Shown: piece after piece, positions 9,467 through 22,287 of the stretch
Numbering within the stretch: position 1 is the first letter of the stretch
How the letters are laid out: every line of letters starts with the position of its first letter
From: Mycteria americana
Taxonomy: Eukaryota; Chordata; Aves; Ciconiiformes; Ciconiidae
NCBI RefSeq assembly: GCF_035582795.1
Contig: NC_134366.1
Coordinates: 136,796,756-136,860,755 of the forward strand
DNA: 64,000 bases
Reading direction: 5' to 3'
Notes under the pieces: model-generated
Seen by the model: the letters and a program-made list of their open reading frames with translations, nothing else
Databases searched by the model: none
What the model was told of the DNA's origin: nothing
Position numbers and translations under genes: made by a program

Positions 9467-12198
9467 GAATGGCCGGCTGTATCTTACACCTTCCAATACT
9501 CCATGGCACAGCCATATCTCACCCTAGACAATATACTTTCCTGCCTTCAAAATATTGTTCCCTCCACCCACGTGTACCATCATCAGACCCACCCCTGCAG
9601 CACAATCTAGGCTGATCTCACCTCTCATCCTAAGCCTCCCACTGACAGACGTGCTGAGCATATTTCTCTGACTTCATTTCTACGAGTGCCCCATCCATCT
9701 TGTGGTATGGCTATTTCTCTTCTTGTTGTTTATCTCCAAACTCTTCACATTGTTTGCTGTTGTGAAGGGCTGCAGTGGTCAGTTTTCGCAAGGTGGTGAA
9801 GGAGAAGGCCATTCATCATGAGAAAAATTTGAATGGACCGAAATTCATGTGTTTGGTACGCGAAGTAGCCAACAAACTCCTGTGTTCATTTTACTCTCTG
9901 TTTTTTGGCTTCTTCCTTTTTCTCTGCTCATATTGGACCACAGTTATCACACAACTTGGAACGTCATTTTTCCAGGGACCCACAGGAAAGCTTCTATATA
10001 GCTGATACTTATGTCACATAGTTCTTTTATTTTTTCTTGGGTTGGACCTAACTAAGTCCTTTTTCTCACTCATATGAATTGCACTACTAGTATATAGATC
10101 TCTTTCCCATTACTAAATCATCTCCAATTAGTATATGTCATCTTCGTGTGCAGGGAGTTGCTTGTTAATATACTTTTTTTAGTGAGGACAGTTTTCCCAA
10201 AATCAAAAGAAGAACATATCTTTTGTTAACTGTGCTATGTTGAAAGCAATTCTGTTAGTATTCTAAAGCAATACTGAGTAAAGTGAGTGTGCAATCAATG
10301 TTTTTCACCTTTTCGAAATGACATTTTTTTCAAATTCTTATTTTTCATTATATTGCTGGGGATATGGAGAGGGCAGAAGATATCTTCGGGTTTGTGGGAA
10401 AAGAAAGAAAGGCTGGAGACTGATTTTCCAATGCCTGCAACCACGCATGGGTTTTGAAAGTAAGACCTCTCCCTAAGTAGAATTTTTTTAATTCTAATTG
10501 CTGGGGTTTGTTTTCAGCTAAGAAAAGGGATAAATTGCATAAGCGACTTAAATACTTGGATGGCACATAATTTCATTAGTCATGCAAGACTTAGCTTGTT
10601 TTTCCAGTTCTCCTATTTCATCTTTTATTACGTTTAAGGTAACAGATGTTATATATGACTGAAAATTTATGTTTAAGGTACCACAGGCACAGTATATTAA
10701 ACATGACTGAACATGTACCCCTTCATGCTATTGGAGACATCTTTAAGGAGTTATTTGTTATCTATGAGAAGATGAATTGGGTTCAGCATAGAGAACTGAA
10801 GAGATGGTTGGCAGAGGCTGTTCCCAGGCTCATATCAGTGTTGATATTGGCAGAATGTCTCCAAGGCAGGAACTGTCATCAGGAGCAAAGCAGTTACATT
10901 TTACTGGGGGAATGACCTGTACTGGGACTTCAATGGAAATTCAAGCAAGACCCTACTCTGAGATAAATTTGTTAGAAGAAATGTGGGCACACTGCCTTCA
11001 CACCACAAATAATATTTTTTTGCATATCAGTCATGGCTAGCTCCTGAAACACTTGGAGAGAATATTTACAAAATGCAACATAGCTTGACTGAGGTGAGGA
11101 TCACGGAATTTAAAACGCTACTAAATCACTTTTGATGCCACTAGAGGTCAGCACTAGTCATTAAATAAATGCCCTGGAAAAATCTTGCCAGTTCTTCAAA
11201 GGGAGTGGAGATTTTTTAAAAGATACACTGCTGTCTATGCTTGTTTTGCAGGTACGTGTGAACTCACACTGCCAGTGCTCCAAAATGGTTGGAAGCAACC
11301 CCTTTCTCCTCCAAGCTGCGCTTCCCCACCACTGTCCGTGAGCCGACAGTCCCACAGTGTTCCTTCCAAGCTGTACCTGTCCTCGGATGCCGTAGCGCTG
11401 CGGCCAGTCAGGGGAAAAAGACACTACTGAGCCCTGCCCCAGCAAAGGCTTCCCACCGGCATAAACAGCCCAAAACAGTTGACAATCAGCTGCCACTGCT
11501 TTAAGGACTGTCTCAGAAGTGTGATAGTGGGGAATTAGGCCCAAAGACAGGCACTTGAAACTGGGGCTAACTCACTATGCTTTTCCACCTTGTGCTTCAG
11601 AAAGATGCTTCCTTTCTATTGCAACTCCTAACTGTGTTTTCCATCATCACTGTCTGGGCTTCTGCAAACACAGACACTGTTTACAAAATTTTAGTATAGC
11701 TACTATTGATAGGCAATAAAACATGGAATTTCCTTTGCTATAAAGAAGATAATGTTGATGGGATAAGCAGTGTGATCATCATGTTTTTAAACAACCTTTA
11801 AAAAATCTTTATCTTTGTTGGAACCTGCTAAATGATGCAAATCAGTTGGCAATCATAATGCAATAAATGCGTGTGATTTGTTATCATGCTGCAATCTGTG
11901 CTTTCAGCATATATCACTGTCTCCTTTAACATGGTAGCTAACTAGGTATCAATACACAAAGTTCATGCTCAGTGTAATAGGAACACCTCTTCTACCAAAA
12001 CTTCCACGTTCAGTCACTTTGTGTCACTTTCCTTCCACTGAGTACAACAGAGCTGGAAAAAAGAAGGCTGAACACACTGTTCAGAATGATTATATCTCTG
12101 CTAAAATATTTTGTAATGTTTTGTAAGTGTCTGTATACATGCACACATACAGATGATTTCTTTTCCTTATGTTTGTTTTTTTTTTTACCATGTTTAAG
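9467..12198. other. AT-rich noncoding stretch between array and first visible DNAJC5B exon
   Basis: Composition changes sharply from the GC-rich array to AT-rich DNA. I looked for the expected preceding DNAJC5B exon, which would encode the start of the J domain (ALYEILG...EEIKKTY), and found nothing like it in any frame. The open frames present match no family I know. The last 40 bases form a strong pyrimidine tract before the acceptor TTTAAG at 12193-12198. The stretch is probably DNAJC5B intron. Confidence 0.6.
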
Positions 12199-12412
12199 AA
12201 AACTGGCTCTGAAATATCATCCTGACAAGAACCCGGACAATCCAGAGGCTGCAGAAAAATTTAAAGAGATCAACAATGCTCATGCAACACTGACTGATCT
12301 GTCCAAGCGAAACATATATGACAAGTATGGATCATTAGGGCTCTATGTGGCAGAACAGTTTGGTGAGGAAAATGTTAACACCTACTTCATGCTCTCAAGC
12401 TGGTGGGCAAAG
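12199..12412 (+). CDS. DNAJC5B: DNAJC5B exon: second half of J domain and linker
   Basis: Cysteine-string protein beta is a J-domain co-chaperone that stimulates Hsp70 ATPase and is anchored to vesicle membranes by a palmitoylated cysteine string. This 214-nt exon begins one base into an Arg codon after acceptor TTTAAG and ends in phase 0 at the donor GTAAGC. It encodes 71 residues, [11 protein letters not shown] through to MLSSWWAK. They contain the HPD tripeptide needed to stimulate Hsp70, J-domain helices III and IV ([22 protein letters not shown]), and the linker [17 protein letters not shown] that is nearly invariant in cysteine-string proteins. DNAJC5 itself is very similar; I choose DNAJC5B because TRIM55 lies downstream, as in other vertebrates. 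The exon with the start codon and J-domain helices I-II lies outside the window to the left. Confidence 0.95.
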
Positions 12413-15400
12413 GTAAGCTGTTATTTTCTGTTGGAAATCAAGTGTTACAATGCACACAGACAATTACATACACAAGGAACCCCCTGAAAAACATGGTCTC
12501 TCTACAGGCTTAACAAATAGTAGGATCTGAATGTAAACTGCTACTAAAAGCTTAATTAAACAACAACATTATCTGGAAAAGCGACAGTGGCAGAATGTAA
12601 CATCAGCTCAGAAAAGTGCTAATATAGAATGTTTTCTTTTTCTTTTTAACTTGGTAAATAGTTAAATACAGTGCATGTTTTGTAACACTTTCAGACATTA
12701 ATTAAAATTGAACCTAGTGCTCCAGGTTAATTTTGAATTCCTTTCCAGTAATGACTAAATAAAAATGACTCATTATTCAAAACCGAGAAGTCCCACTTAT
12801 GTGACAACCAGTTAATAAGTTATTACAGTACAAATTTAGCTGTGTTCTTTGCTATATACAGCACACAGCGTAAGTAAGCAATAATAATACATAACACTCT
12901 GTGATTACGGTGTCATATATGTGCCCTGGTGAGGGGGTGAGAGAAAGGAAGTGGAAGAAAAGGTGAGAAGGGTGGAGTGGAGGAAGACTAGGAAAGGAAG
13001 AGAATGATACATCAAAAACTGGCATATTGCTCAAGGAAAAACACGTCATGGGCTGTTCTAGTCATAAGGGAGTTGTGTTTATGTGTTCTCTTATGTCACT
13101 GGTGTCCTCTGATGTTTGCATATGTCAGATTCCAGTGTTTCAGCAAATATTGAAACGTTACAGAAATGTAACAAACCAACAGAATTGCAAATGTGCAAAA
13201 TCCATGCTGTCCCCACCTATTTCCAGCAACAGATGCACAGGAAAGCAAGGACTCTGCTGGAATACATAGGAAAATTATCTGTACTGTGTGAGGCAATCAC
13301 ACCATGACAGCTTTGATCTGAGAACCGTGGACCACGGATTCATTCCTGTGTTCAGTATGTATCAGGCCAGTGCTTCACTGCCCTGCAGTCCCCTTTCAAA
13401 CTGGGAAGTCACTTGGGCAATTTGTGGGTCTGAGAAGCCACAATGTGTCCTCTGAATCAGGGTGAGACGGAAGCTGCTCAAACGCAAACAGAGAATGAAA
13501 CTAATGAATGCGCAAAAGCGCAGTTGCACCCTCAGAAGCAGGCTGGAGGCTGCCTGCCGGCAGCTGCTGTACCTGACTCCTGCTGCAGGCTGGACTCCCT
13601 GCCACAGCCACTGTCTTCTCCTGCTGGATCATTCCCTCTTTTCTTTGCTGTCCACAGTCTCCTTTGGCCTCTTTGTCACGGTTCAGATGCCAGGAAGCAT
13701 TGCCTTAGAGCTGAGAGAGCAGCAGTATTGACTCCTTTAACAGTCTTGCTAAACAAGGTTTTCTTTACTGTTTGCTGCTTTTTCAGCTTTTATTTCCTCT
13801 TCTGCTTACCAATTGTTAATGAAGGTTTTATGAAGTGTAAAAGCCTTTGTGGTTAGAAAATCAGGAACAGAAATAACTGCTGTGGCTTTAACTCATAAGG
13901 AGAGCACTGGAGAGTAGAGAGAGAAGCTAGTAAGTCCCCAACAGCTAAAGGAGGAATGTGTGGATTGTTTCAAGGAAGCTGTATCCCAGAGGTGAGACAA
14001 GATATGCTGAATATCCCAGCAAAAGTAATCACTGCTTCCTAGTTTTTAAGAATTCTGTGCAAAAAATCCAAAATATGCATATAGGCTCATTTGAGGATTG
14101 TCACAGGTGATCTCTCTATCCCTCCCCCAACCCAAAATCTTGCCACCTCCACAGCATAAACAGGCCACCAAGTGTTTTTTGCAAGCTGAACTCACTATTC
14201 CTCATCTCTTTTTAGCTCATGCCCAAATGCTGGGTCAGTTTCAGATTTTTCTATTGGCCATCATAGAACTGTTTGAGTCTAAGGCATCATCTGCAGATGA
14301 CCTCTGGACCCCTAGTTTCCTCCATTCTGGTAGAAGACAGTAGGAACCACAGCTTTCGCTTGTTATTTTCCTCTTCAACTACGAATATTCCTGGTAAATC
14401 CTCTTTCCTATAACACTCATACTCAGAAAATCTGACAATTGTGAGGAGGTATGTCATTCGAAGTAAGGAAACCTCAAATGAAAGGAGAAATGCAAAGTGA
14501 AAATTACTTTTTTTTGGAGTGCCAGACTTCTTAGCAGGCATATTAAACTGGGAACATACTTACATGGGTAATGGGAACTTTAACTCCTTCTGCACGGGCA
14601 GGCAGAGGCGTTGTTCGTTTAACTGTTTTAGCAAAAAGCAATTTTCCCTCTTCCCTTATGATCACATCAATAAACTGATTCTTGATTTACCAACTACGAT
14701 AATATAAGCACAAGAAATCTTGAAACATTTAAGGTATCATTAATAAATTCAAGTATTTTTTTCCCTCTATACACTTTTATTCTGTCTTTTTTCATTCTAT
14801 GCATTGTGGTGATTTATTCTCCATTGTGGCATAAATGATAAACAGTCAGGTAATTTATTTTAGGGGTTACGGCATTTAGAACAGTTTTGAGTGTCCGTTG
14901 GAAGGAAAACATTTTAAAAGAAAAGGTCAGAGTCCTTCTTTTCATTTAAAACCACCTTGTTCACTCTTGATACATGCCTATATTAATATTAGGCTTGTAA
15001 ATAGTCTTATTACCTTCAAAGATGCTCCAGTTGACCCCCACTAATATTGCCTGAGACATGCATACATAACTGAATGTTATTTACATAGCTTCATCGTCAA
15101 AGTTTGGCAATGTCCTGATGTTTGTGCTTGCTTTCTTCCTCAGCGGCATGTTTTCTTATGAATATAACAAACAGTAAAGGGTAGACTGTATAACTATAAT
15201 GCTAAAGCCTGGCTGTACCTTCAAGTTAACTTATAGATAGCTGGTGGCCACAAAGCTGTGCTGGCTTTACATACACGTTCCATATATCAGCCTTGATGCC
15301 TCTTTCAGGATCGTCACTGGCGTTCCTTTACCACCACTATGTCCACGATGACCTGTGGCGGTGTCTCCTTTGCCACAAACATCTCGGTGCAGGCCTGCAT

Positions 15401-16433
15401 CCGCCATGGGTCAGGAGCCAGGCTGCCGTCATGCACTCATGGAGCACAGGGTGGCAATGCCAGCCTAAGGCCTCCCCTTCTGCAGCCCCTCGTCCCACTG
15501 CCACGACATGCCACACAGCCCCCAGTGCAAGCAGCTGTGGAGCTGTGCTATGAATCCAGGCAGTGACCTGGTCTGGAGGAAGAAAAGCTCTGTAAATTAA
15601 AGTTTTCTGGCTGTTAAATCTGGCTCAAATCTCTGATCTCAGCCCCAGGCAGTTGCGCTGGCTCCACTGAAGCTTCCACGCTTTGTGCCACAGGGACAGG
15701 AGTGAGCAGAGGGTGAGGCAGGTGGGAACTTCTTGCCACCTGAGTCCCCACATCAAGAAACCACAGCCTGAGGAGTCTAATTTAGGAGTTGTCACCTGTG
15801 TGCTCCTGCACAGGCTAATGCGGGGAGAGAGAGACACCCCCAATGGGCAACTCAAATCCTCCTGAGGCTGAATCACACTCTGGAAGGGCTTTCAATTTAC
15901 CATTGACTATGTGGGGAGCTCACGGGGGCTACAGTCCTAATTTGGATGCCTTAGTTCAGTGCCTAGTTATGTGGGATGCATCTGGGTCTTTGCTTCTTTT
16001 TCTCTCGGCTTTGCTATTGACAAGAACCTACCAGTAAATAAGTGTTTGCAAAAGCGATCTTGGGCAAATGAGTCATTTTTAAGATGGAAATGAGTCATTT
16101 TAAGGTGGGTGGGGTTTTGCATACTGCCTGGAAGTTTTTTCTGAGGGCCGTCAGCTGAAGACAGACTTTCAAAAGTTGAGTGTGCGGGGGCCTGTTGGTT
16201 GGTGTCTTCTCTGTGGACGTGGTCCTGAGTGGCAAGTAGGAGCTGGTGGATGAGGAGGACTCTAGAAGATCTGGCCCTTGTTTAGGTACTTGGCCAGCGG
16301 CTAGACTGCTCTTAGTGCCAAGCACTTGGGAACCTGAGTTTCTTCGACAATCTGCCTTCAGCTGTAAGACGCTGCCACGAGTTTCAGGAAGGTCATTGCT
16401 CACGGGGTTTTCCTCCTGCTATGTTTAACCCAG
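12413..16433 (+). other. DNAJC5B: DNAJC5B intron
   Basis: The intron is bounded by GTAAGC at 12413 and CAG at 16431-16433. It is mostly AT-rich with no recognisable repeat. One GC-richer patch at about 15290-15560 holds overlapping short open frames and an ATTAAA just after them. Its translations match no family I know, so I leave it uncalled. A second patch at 13440-13860 also has short frames without recognisable content. Confidence 0.85.
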
Positions 16434-16608
16434 GGCCTGTTTGCAGTCTGTGGCCTGCTGACGGGCTGCTACCTCTGCTGCTGCCTCTGCTGCTGCTTCA
16501 ACTGCTGCTGTGGAAAGTGTAAACCCAAAGCACCCGAAGGGGAAGAGCAGGAGTTTTGTGTGTCTCCAGAAGATTTGGAAGAGCAAATTAAGAACGACAT
16601 GGAAAGAG
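16434..16608 (+). CDS. DNAJC5B: DNAJC5B exon: cysteine string
   Basis: The 175-nt exon runs from acceptor CCCAG to donor GTGTGT. It starts in phase 0 and ends one base into a codon. It encodes [13 protein letters not shown], then the cysteine cluster [16 protein letters not shown] (residues about 13-28 of this exon), then [12 protein letters not shown] and [15 protein letters not shown]. The cysteines are the palmitoylation sites that fix the protein to the cytosolic face of vesicles. Leu splits the cluster where mammalian DNAJC5 has mainly Cys. Parts of the tail ([11 protein letters not shown]) read like DNAJC5 as I remember it, while [12 protein letters not shown] is like human DNAJC5B, so the bird protein keeps features of both paralogues. 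Confidence 0.95.
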
Positions 16609-19600
16609 GTGTGTATTATAGGGGCTTACTGTGTGGCAGAGCTGTTCAAAACAATCTTTAAAGCCTGTAGGCCAGATGTTCTGCTCACGATGCTGAGGCT
16701 GCTTCCAGACATCAGTGGAGACATGCCAATTCACTCCAGCTAACACCATGACCTGCTGAACTTCCCAAGTTGTGTGTTAATGAAAAACTAAACTTATGGC
16801 ACTAACAATTAAATATCTCCTGTATCTGTTATGAGACATTTAAACATTAGAAGTCTTAGGGCTCATCTTATGAGACAATGTTCACCTTCTAGCCCCCATG
16901 CCCATGTTGCTTCCTATCCTAGACCCTGTACTTACAGATTAGGCTCTGCCTGGACTGGTGCTTGCCGCATCTGATCTGCCTGAATAAGCTGTCATTTGGT
17001 TTTTGTTCATGTAAAATTTATCACTGGCTGTGATGGGCCAACTGTACCCATTCAAGAAAAGGCTTCAAGAAAAGATGCAAAAGTTTCCAACAGTAAGGTT
17101 TAACCTAAGAGAGTTTGCTCGGGAGATGCCACAGTCCTGCCCCTCTCCCATCCAGCCCCCAAGCTGCTCCCTCTCTTCTGCACTGGCAGTAGCAATTGTA
17201 CTGCCTTACCAGGAGCCAGATCTTGGATATGATCCAGGTGAAAACTAATCCTCTCAAAAATGTGTGTAGTTCCCTGCCCGTTTAACTCCCTGCCATGCTT
17301 CACGGTGGGGCAGGCCAAGTGCTAATGCTGGCTCAAAGAAGGGAGCAAGAGCGCCCAGCCAGGAACATGGGCTGGGGGCAGCAGGACCCCCGTCGCAGCA
17401 GGTCACCCTCTGTTCTTGGCTTTGCTGCGTCCCCCAGCTGCAAACTCAGGTTTTGGCTATACCAAAGGATGCTGGTGGTGATTTCCTAATTTGGCACTAG
17501 TGTGAGTTACATATTTTGAACAAAGAGCCCTGTGCTAATCTGCTGAAGTGGGGCAGAGTTTTGCCTTCATCTTCAAGGGAAGCAGAAACATCTCAAACTG
17601 GTTAGATCTGGATACTTGCAGGACAGGCTGAGAGAGGCAATGATCCTTGCTCCAGCAAGAGGCCAAGGTATCAGGGGAAGACCTAGGCGACTTTTCAGTT
17701 GCAAATTTAGTTAAACTATGATTAGGATTATGCTTTTTTATGAGGAAGGACCTAAGCAGTCAGCTCACTCTTTTTCTCTTCCATTGTTATGGAAGGTCTT
17801 ACGCTGTTATATTCTTACGTTTATTATGCTTAAATTAGCACTGCCAGATTGCAAATGTCATGTTCCCTTAGCAGGAAGAATTTTTTTTCCCCTCAACTTT
17901 TCACACAAATTTACCCTTCCTTAAATACGTAACAAAACACTTGTAGTAGCTGAAACAAATGCTATTTATATAACTGATATGCCAACGTGTGGTGGTGTTT
18001 TTAAATTGGTTTTGCCTAGAGGCGTATCAAGGTAAATACAGTCAGCTTAAGAATTGATCATACTTGATCAGTCTCTGCAAAGGCAACAAAAACTATTAGT
18101 GAAAGCCTTATAACCACAATGCATTATTTGAAAAAAATGTAATATACTCTACAACATTAGGCACCTGAAAAGTGCAAATCTAAAATGGGTCTTGATATTT
18201 ATGGGTCTATGACACCAAAGCCAAGTTTGAAATATGAAGATGGAACTTTGAAGGATAAGAATTTTTTAATTCTGCCTTTTTTGTAATTTGGCAGCTATTT
18301 TGCTCTCTCTCAAAATCCAGCACAAAATTCCCCAGTGGCAGAAAAAAAATTTCTCCCTCCTTCTGGCACAGGTGGTATTTACTGGTATTCAGTAATTTTA
18401 GGCCACCTTCCCATCCCTTTACTCCCACCAAGTCTCACTGAGATATCAATTTTTAAAAATAATTTAAAATGTTTAGCAAAGCACCAGTCTGAAAAATTAT
18501 CAGCATGTGGAATTATGTGTTTTAAGTATTTTGAAGACAATATTAAGTATATAGATAGGGCCTAGAGAAAACTAGATACTTCTGTCTTTCCTACTCTTCT
18601 CTTCAGTCTTGCTACATTTTCGTACCAATCAAAACCAGCTTGCCTCAGTCAAGTAGAATTCTCTGTATTTTAAAATGAGATTAAAAGAGAGCAACATATC
18701 AGGAATAAAACTAAAAACTTCATGACAGAGGGCAATGTGAGCATCTTTTCTGCAGCTGAAAGGAAAATAGACACTGCATTTAGAAAAATGAATGATAACC
18801 AGCTCAAACTCCACTTCCTCCCTCCCCCCCCGCCCCCGATTTTAGGGATGCTGGCCAAAAAGATGCGGCTGACTTAGAATGGCAAAGACTGGGCTTCTCC
18901 ACCAGACATTTTCAAATGTTGGGCCATATAAATGAATACTCACGGCTTCCTTTATGTAAATAATAGAAACACTCCTGTAGGTAACTCAGAAACAAACTGT
19001 AATCATTTCTGCAGCAGATTTCATTTTGGAAGAGGAAATCCTATTAGGATCCACATTCTTCACATGCCCTCTGCCTACAGACTGAGCATTCTACCTGGTA
19101 ATTAATTTCTTTGCTTCCTGCTGTCCCCAGTATCTGTATTATTGCTAGCCAGAACTTTTTTGCTAAGGTCAAAATGTAGATTCTCAAGCTAAGGCCATAC
19201 TTTAATTTATCCAAATATTTTGTAGTCAGTCATTGCTTTTCTGAAGAATGCAACATCGATAAAACATCAGCATTCCTGATGCTAAAAACCTCTGGGAGCG
19301 AGTCTCCACCAGTTGTTGCTGCGCTCAGTGGGAGCTGCTTGGAGCCGGCTGTACTGCACAGAAGAGGCAATATGCACATTGTGGGAGCAGAGATTTAGAC
19401 TTCATCTTTTGAGCTGGCACAACAGTAATAATTTTCAGAGTCCCTCATATTTCTCCTTAACAAAATTAAGGTGTTACACAGTTGATTTCATTCCTCAAAT
19501 TAATATACCATAAAACATAATTATTAGTGAAAAAAAAGAGATGTGAGGCCAAAAATTCGGTGATTCATTCCTAAAATGTAAAAGCAAAGTGAGTTGTCAC

Positions 19601-22192
19601 TGAAATTAACACAATCCTGTCAAAGGCTTCAGTTCTCATAAAATGGCATATTCCGCTAGAAGAAAGTTTTATTCAAATATATTTGACTAGCTCTAGTGCA
19701 TAGCTAGTTGAATATCTCCCATGAGAGATTTGTTTTACAGCATGTACTTCCATGGGTAGCACGACCATCAGAACTAAAGGAACTTCGGGATTTGCAAGCC
19801 CTGGCCTGTGCTTAGGTTACAGTGATTTCTTCTCATGACTATTGATTTATACCACAGAGGACTGTAGCCTAACATACAATGGACGATTGCTTTCCAAAAT
19901 AAGTCTTACATTTGGGTTATTACATTTTAAACATGACATTTTTTAGGGTTTCAGATCAAACAAGACATTAAAAAAGTGTAAAGTAGGGTAATCTGTGGCA
20001 TCATGCTATGATGTTACGGGTGACCTGCAAAAATACACTGACAGAGGGAAGTATCACTCGCTCATCTGCAGCACGGAAGTCTGCAACGGTTCATCACTTT
20101 CACTCGCACACACGGGGCAGGTTGCCAGATTTTGCTTCCACTGAAGTTGACGGCAAACCTTTTGTTGACTTTTGTGGTCCCAGAGGAGGTGCCGTTGGAA
20201 TTTGGATTGCCTTGCTACTTCAGGCCGTAATGATGCACTCAAGCAGTTTGGCAGGTTTGTTCTCCTCTCCTGTTTGGTTATCATCGTAAGAACAAAGCAA
20301 GGCATTTCTAGACCAACTTTCATTTTACAGAAAATGAAATCTGGGAGAGAAAAAAAAAAAGAAAAAGAAAAAAAGAACCTGAATAACAAAATACTTTCCC
20401 AACTCAGAAGCAGTAAGTTTTTAGCACTTCATTGTCTCCTCCGCACTCCATATGATACTAATGTAGGCGAACAGTGAGCAAGAGCTATCTATAGAAAGCA
20501 GTTTAAACTGTGAATTCTGCTGCACCTCTATTCTGCAGCTCTCCATTAGCAGGCTATATTTGTACAGTTTATTATACCATGGGTCCCTGTTCTGATAAAA
20601 AACCATCATAAATCTTAGAATGGTGTGGGCAACAAAATACGTGGGGAAGGTGTCAGCTCAGAGCTGTCTGCAGATCAGCTGGAAGCGATGCGACAGGTTT
20701 GCAGTGGGTCCCAGTCTCTTGTTGCACATCTGGCAATCACAGCAAAATGAACTGCTAGCCTCTGGCCTCCATCAGCGATCTTCCTTAAAATGAACAACTT
20801 GGAGGCAGCAGAGGGTGGGAGGGAGCGCTGCTCAGAAATTGAGAAAATACATTGCAACTTAAAAATGGATTGGAACTGCCAAACTAATCTGAGCGCGAGC
20901 TGAGCTCTAAGCATTAATTACTCACATATTTTCAGAAGTTACAAAACATGTCTGTCTTTGACCTTGTGTCTAAATACGGAATTGCCCATACAGAGAAGCT
21001 GTTTGGCATTTAATCATTCTTGCCTTTCACCTTGACAGAGTCAAAGTTGTTCTACCCCCACTGAGGGGAAGCCGTATGGCATGCAATTAGATTCCTGCTC
21101 TGGGTTACGTTACTCCTGTACGTTACATCTTTTGCCTATGATTCATCCCATCAACTGTCATGTAAACAGGAGGAAATGTCAGATGAGTTTTTTTCTGAAT
21201 AGTCGGTCATTTGGCCAAAAAAGTCATCATTTGTATTCAGTTACTGTGAAGGCTGTGCTAGTATCAAGATATAGATAGTCCAAAATTTTTCATATGAAAA
21301 CACTTCACTGAGGTGGCTGAACCTTTAAAAGTCAGTCTCTGAGTCTTGAGTCCCTTCCTCCCCCTCCCCCAAATGGTTGGTTGGAAAGAGGCCCAGGAGA
21401 AGGGCAGCCAAACCTTGTTCATTATCAGAGGGAACACAACAGCCGTCAGAGAACTCTGTAAGGACTTCACTTTCCTCCACTCTACAACAAATGCATTTTT
21501 TACAGATATATTGGGAAACCAAACACATAACTGCATGGAATGAGAAAGTACAAAGCAGTAAGGATTTATACAGTGATAATATGAGTTTTAGGCAGTTCCA
21601 AACTCATTAAAACAGTAATTCTAAAAATCCTGTTGTATATATATTACATAAGACCTCAAAATGCAATTTAACATTTTTATTTAACTAGCTGGCTTTCAGG
21701 ATATATATGATTTCTTCCCTCTCAAGTAAATTACTGCTCACGCATTTTTTTCCTTTTAACTCTCTTCTTTCTTTACTGTTAACTTTGCCTTCTTCAAGAT
21801 TCATTTCTGGCCCATTCTCGCAAACGCTGTCAAGGTTAGTGCTTGCTGACTCACAACGGCGCTCATTATATTCAGACATTTGCAGGAACAAGCACTTCCA
21901 ATTGGAACAGGCAAGGACCCTTATCTTGCCATCTCTGCAAAGCACCAGGTACAGCTAATGTCCAGTTTAATAACAACAGCAATAGTCACCCAGAAATCTG
22001 CCATTACACGTGGACAAGGAGTAAGAGCATTTGTAGACTCAGTGTGGGCATTGCTGCCTCTTCAGTACGCACGCAGCTGTCTGTGAAGCCAAGATTAAAT
22101 GTTGTTAAGATGAAATGTTATGGTGCTAACAAGAAATCTGACTTTGCTAGCAAGCAAAGGATTCTTATTTTTTGTCTTCCTCCCCAATTTAG
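16609..22192 (+). other. DNAJC5B: DNAJC5B last intron
   Basis: Donor GTGTGT at 16609, acceptor TTTAG at 22188-22192. The 5.6 kb are AT-rich, with no further exon-like segment, tRNA or repeat that I can name. A poly-A-rich patch lies at about 20350-20375. Confidence 0.85.
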
Positions 22193-22287
22193 ATGGAGAA
22201 ACTCCTATCATGCTTCAGCCAACTAACACAACTGAGAAGACACAGCTAATAGGGGACAGCCATCGGAGCTATCACACAGACTCCTAG
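22193..22287 (+). CDS. DNAJC5B: DNAJC5B last coding exon
   Basis: The 95-nt exon completes the split Asp codon, then reads GETPIMLQPTNTTEKTQLI and GDSHRSYHTDS before stop TAG at 22285-22287. The block LQPTN.NEKTQLI..SRSYCTDS of human DNAJC5B, as I recall it, aligns along its length. The SYHTD ending is shared with DNAJC5. The three exons seen give about 161 residues of a protein of about 200; the missing part is the N-terminal 40 or so. Confidence 0.94.

Noticed and set aside
15293-15566. Overlapping open frames in a GC-richer patch of the DNAJC5B intron, with ATTAAA after them
   Set aside because: The translations are low-complexity and match no known protein. The two frames overlap and neither has exon-like borders. 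A processed pseudogene is possible but I cannot name a parent.
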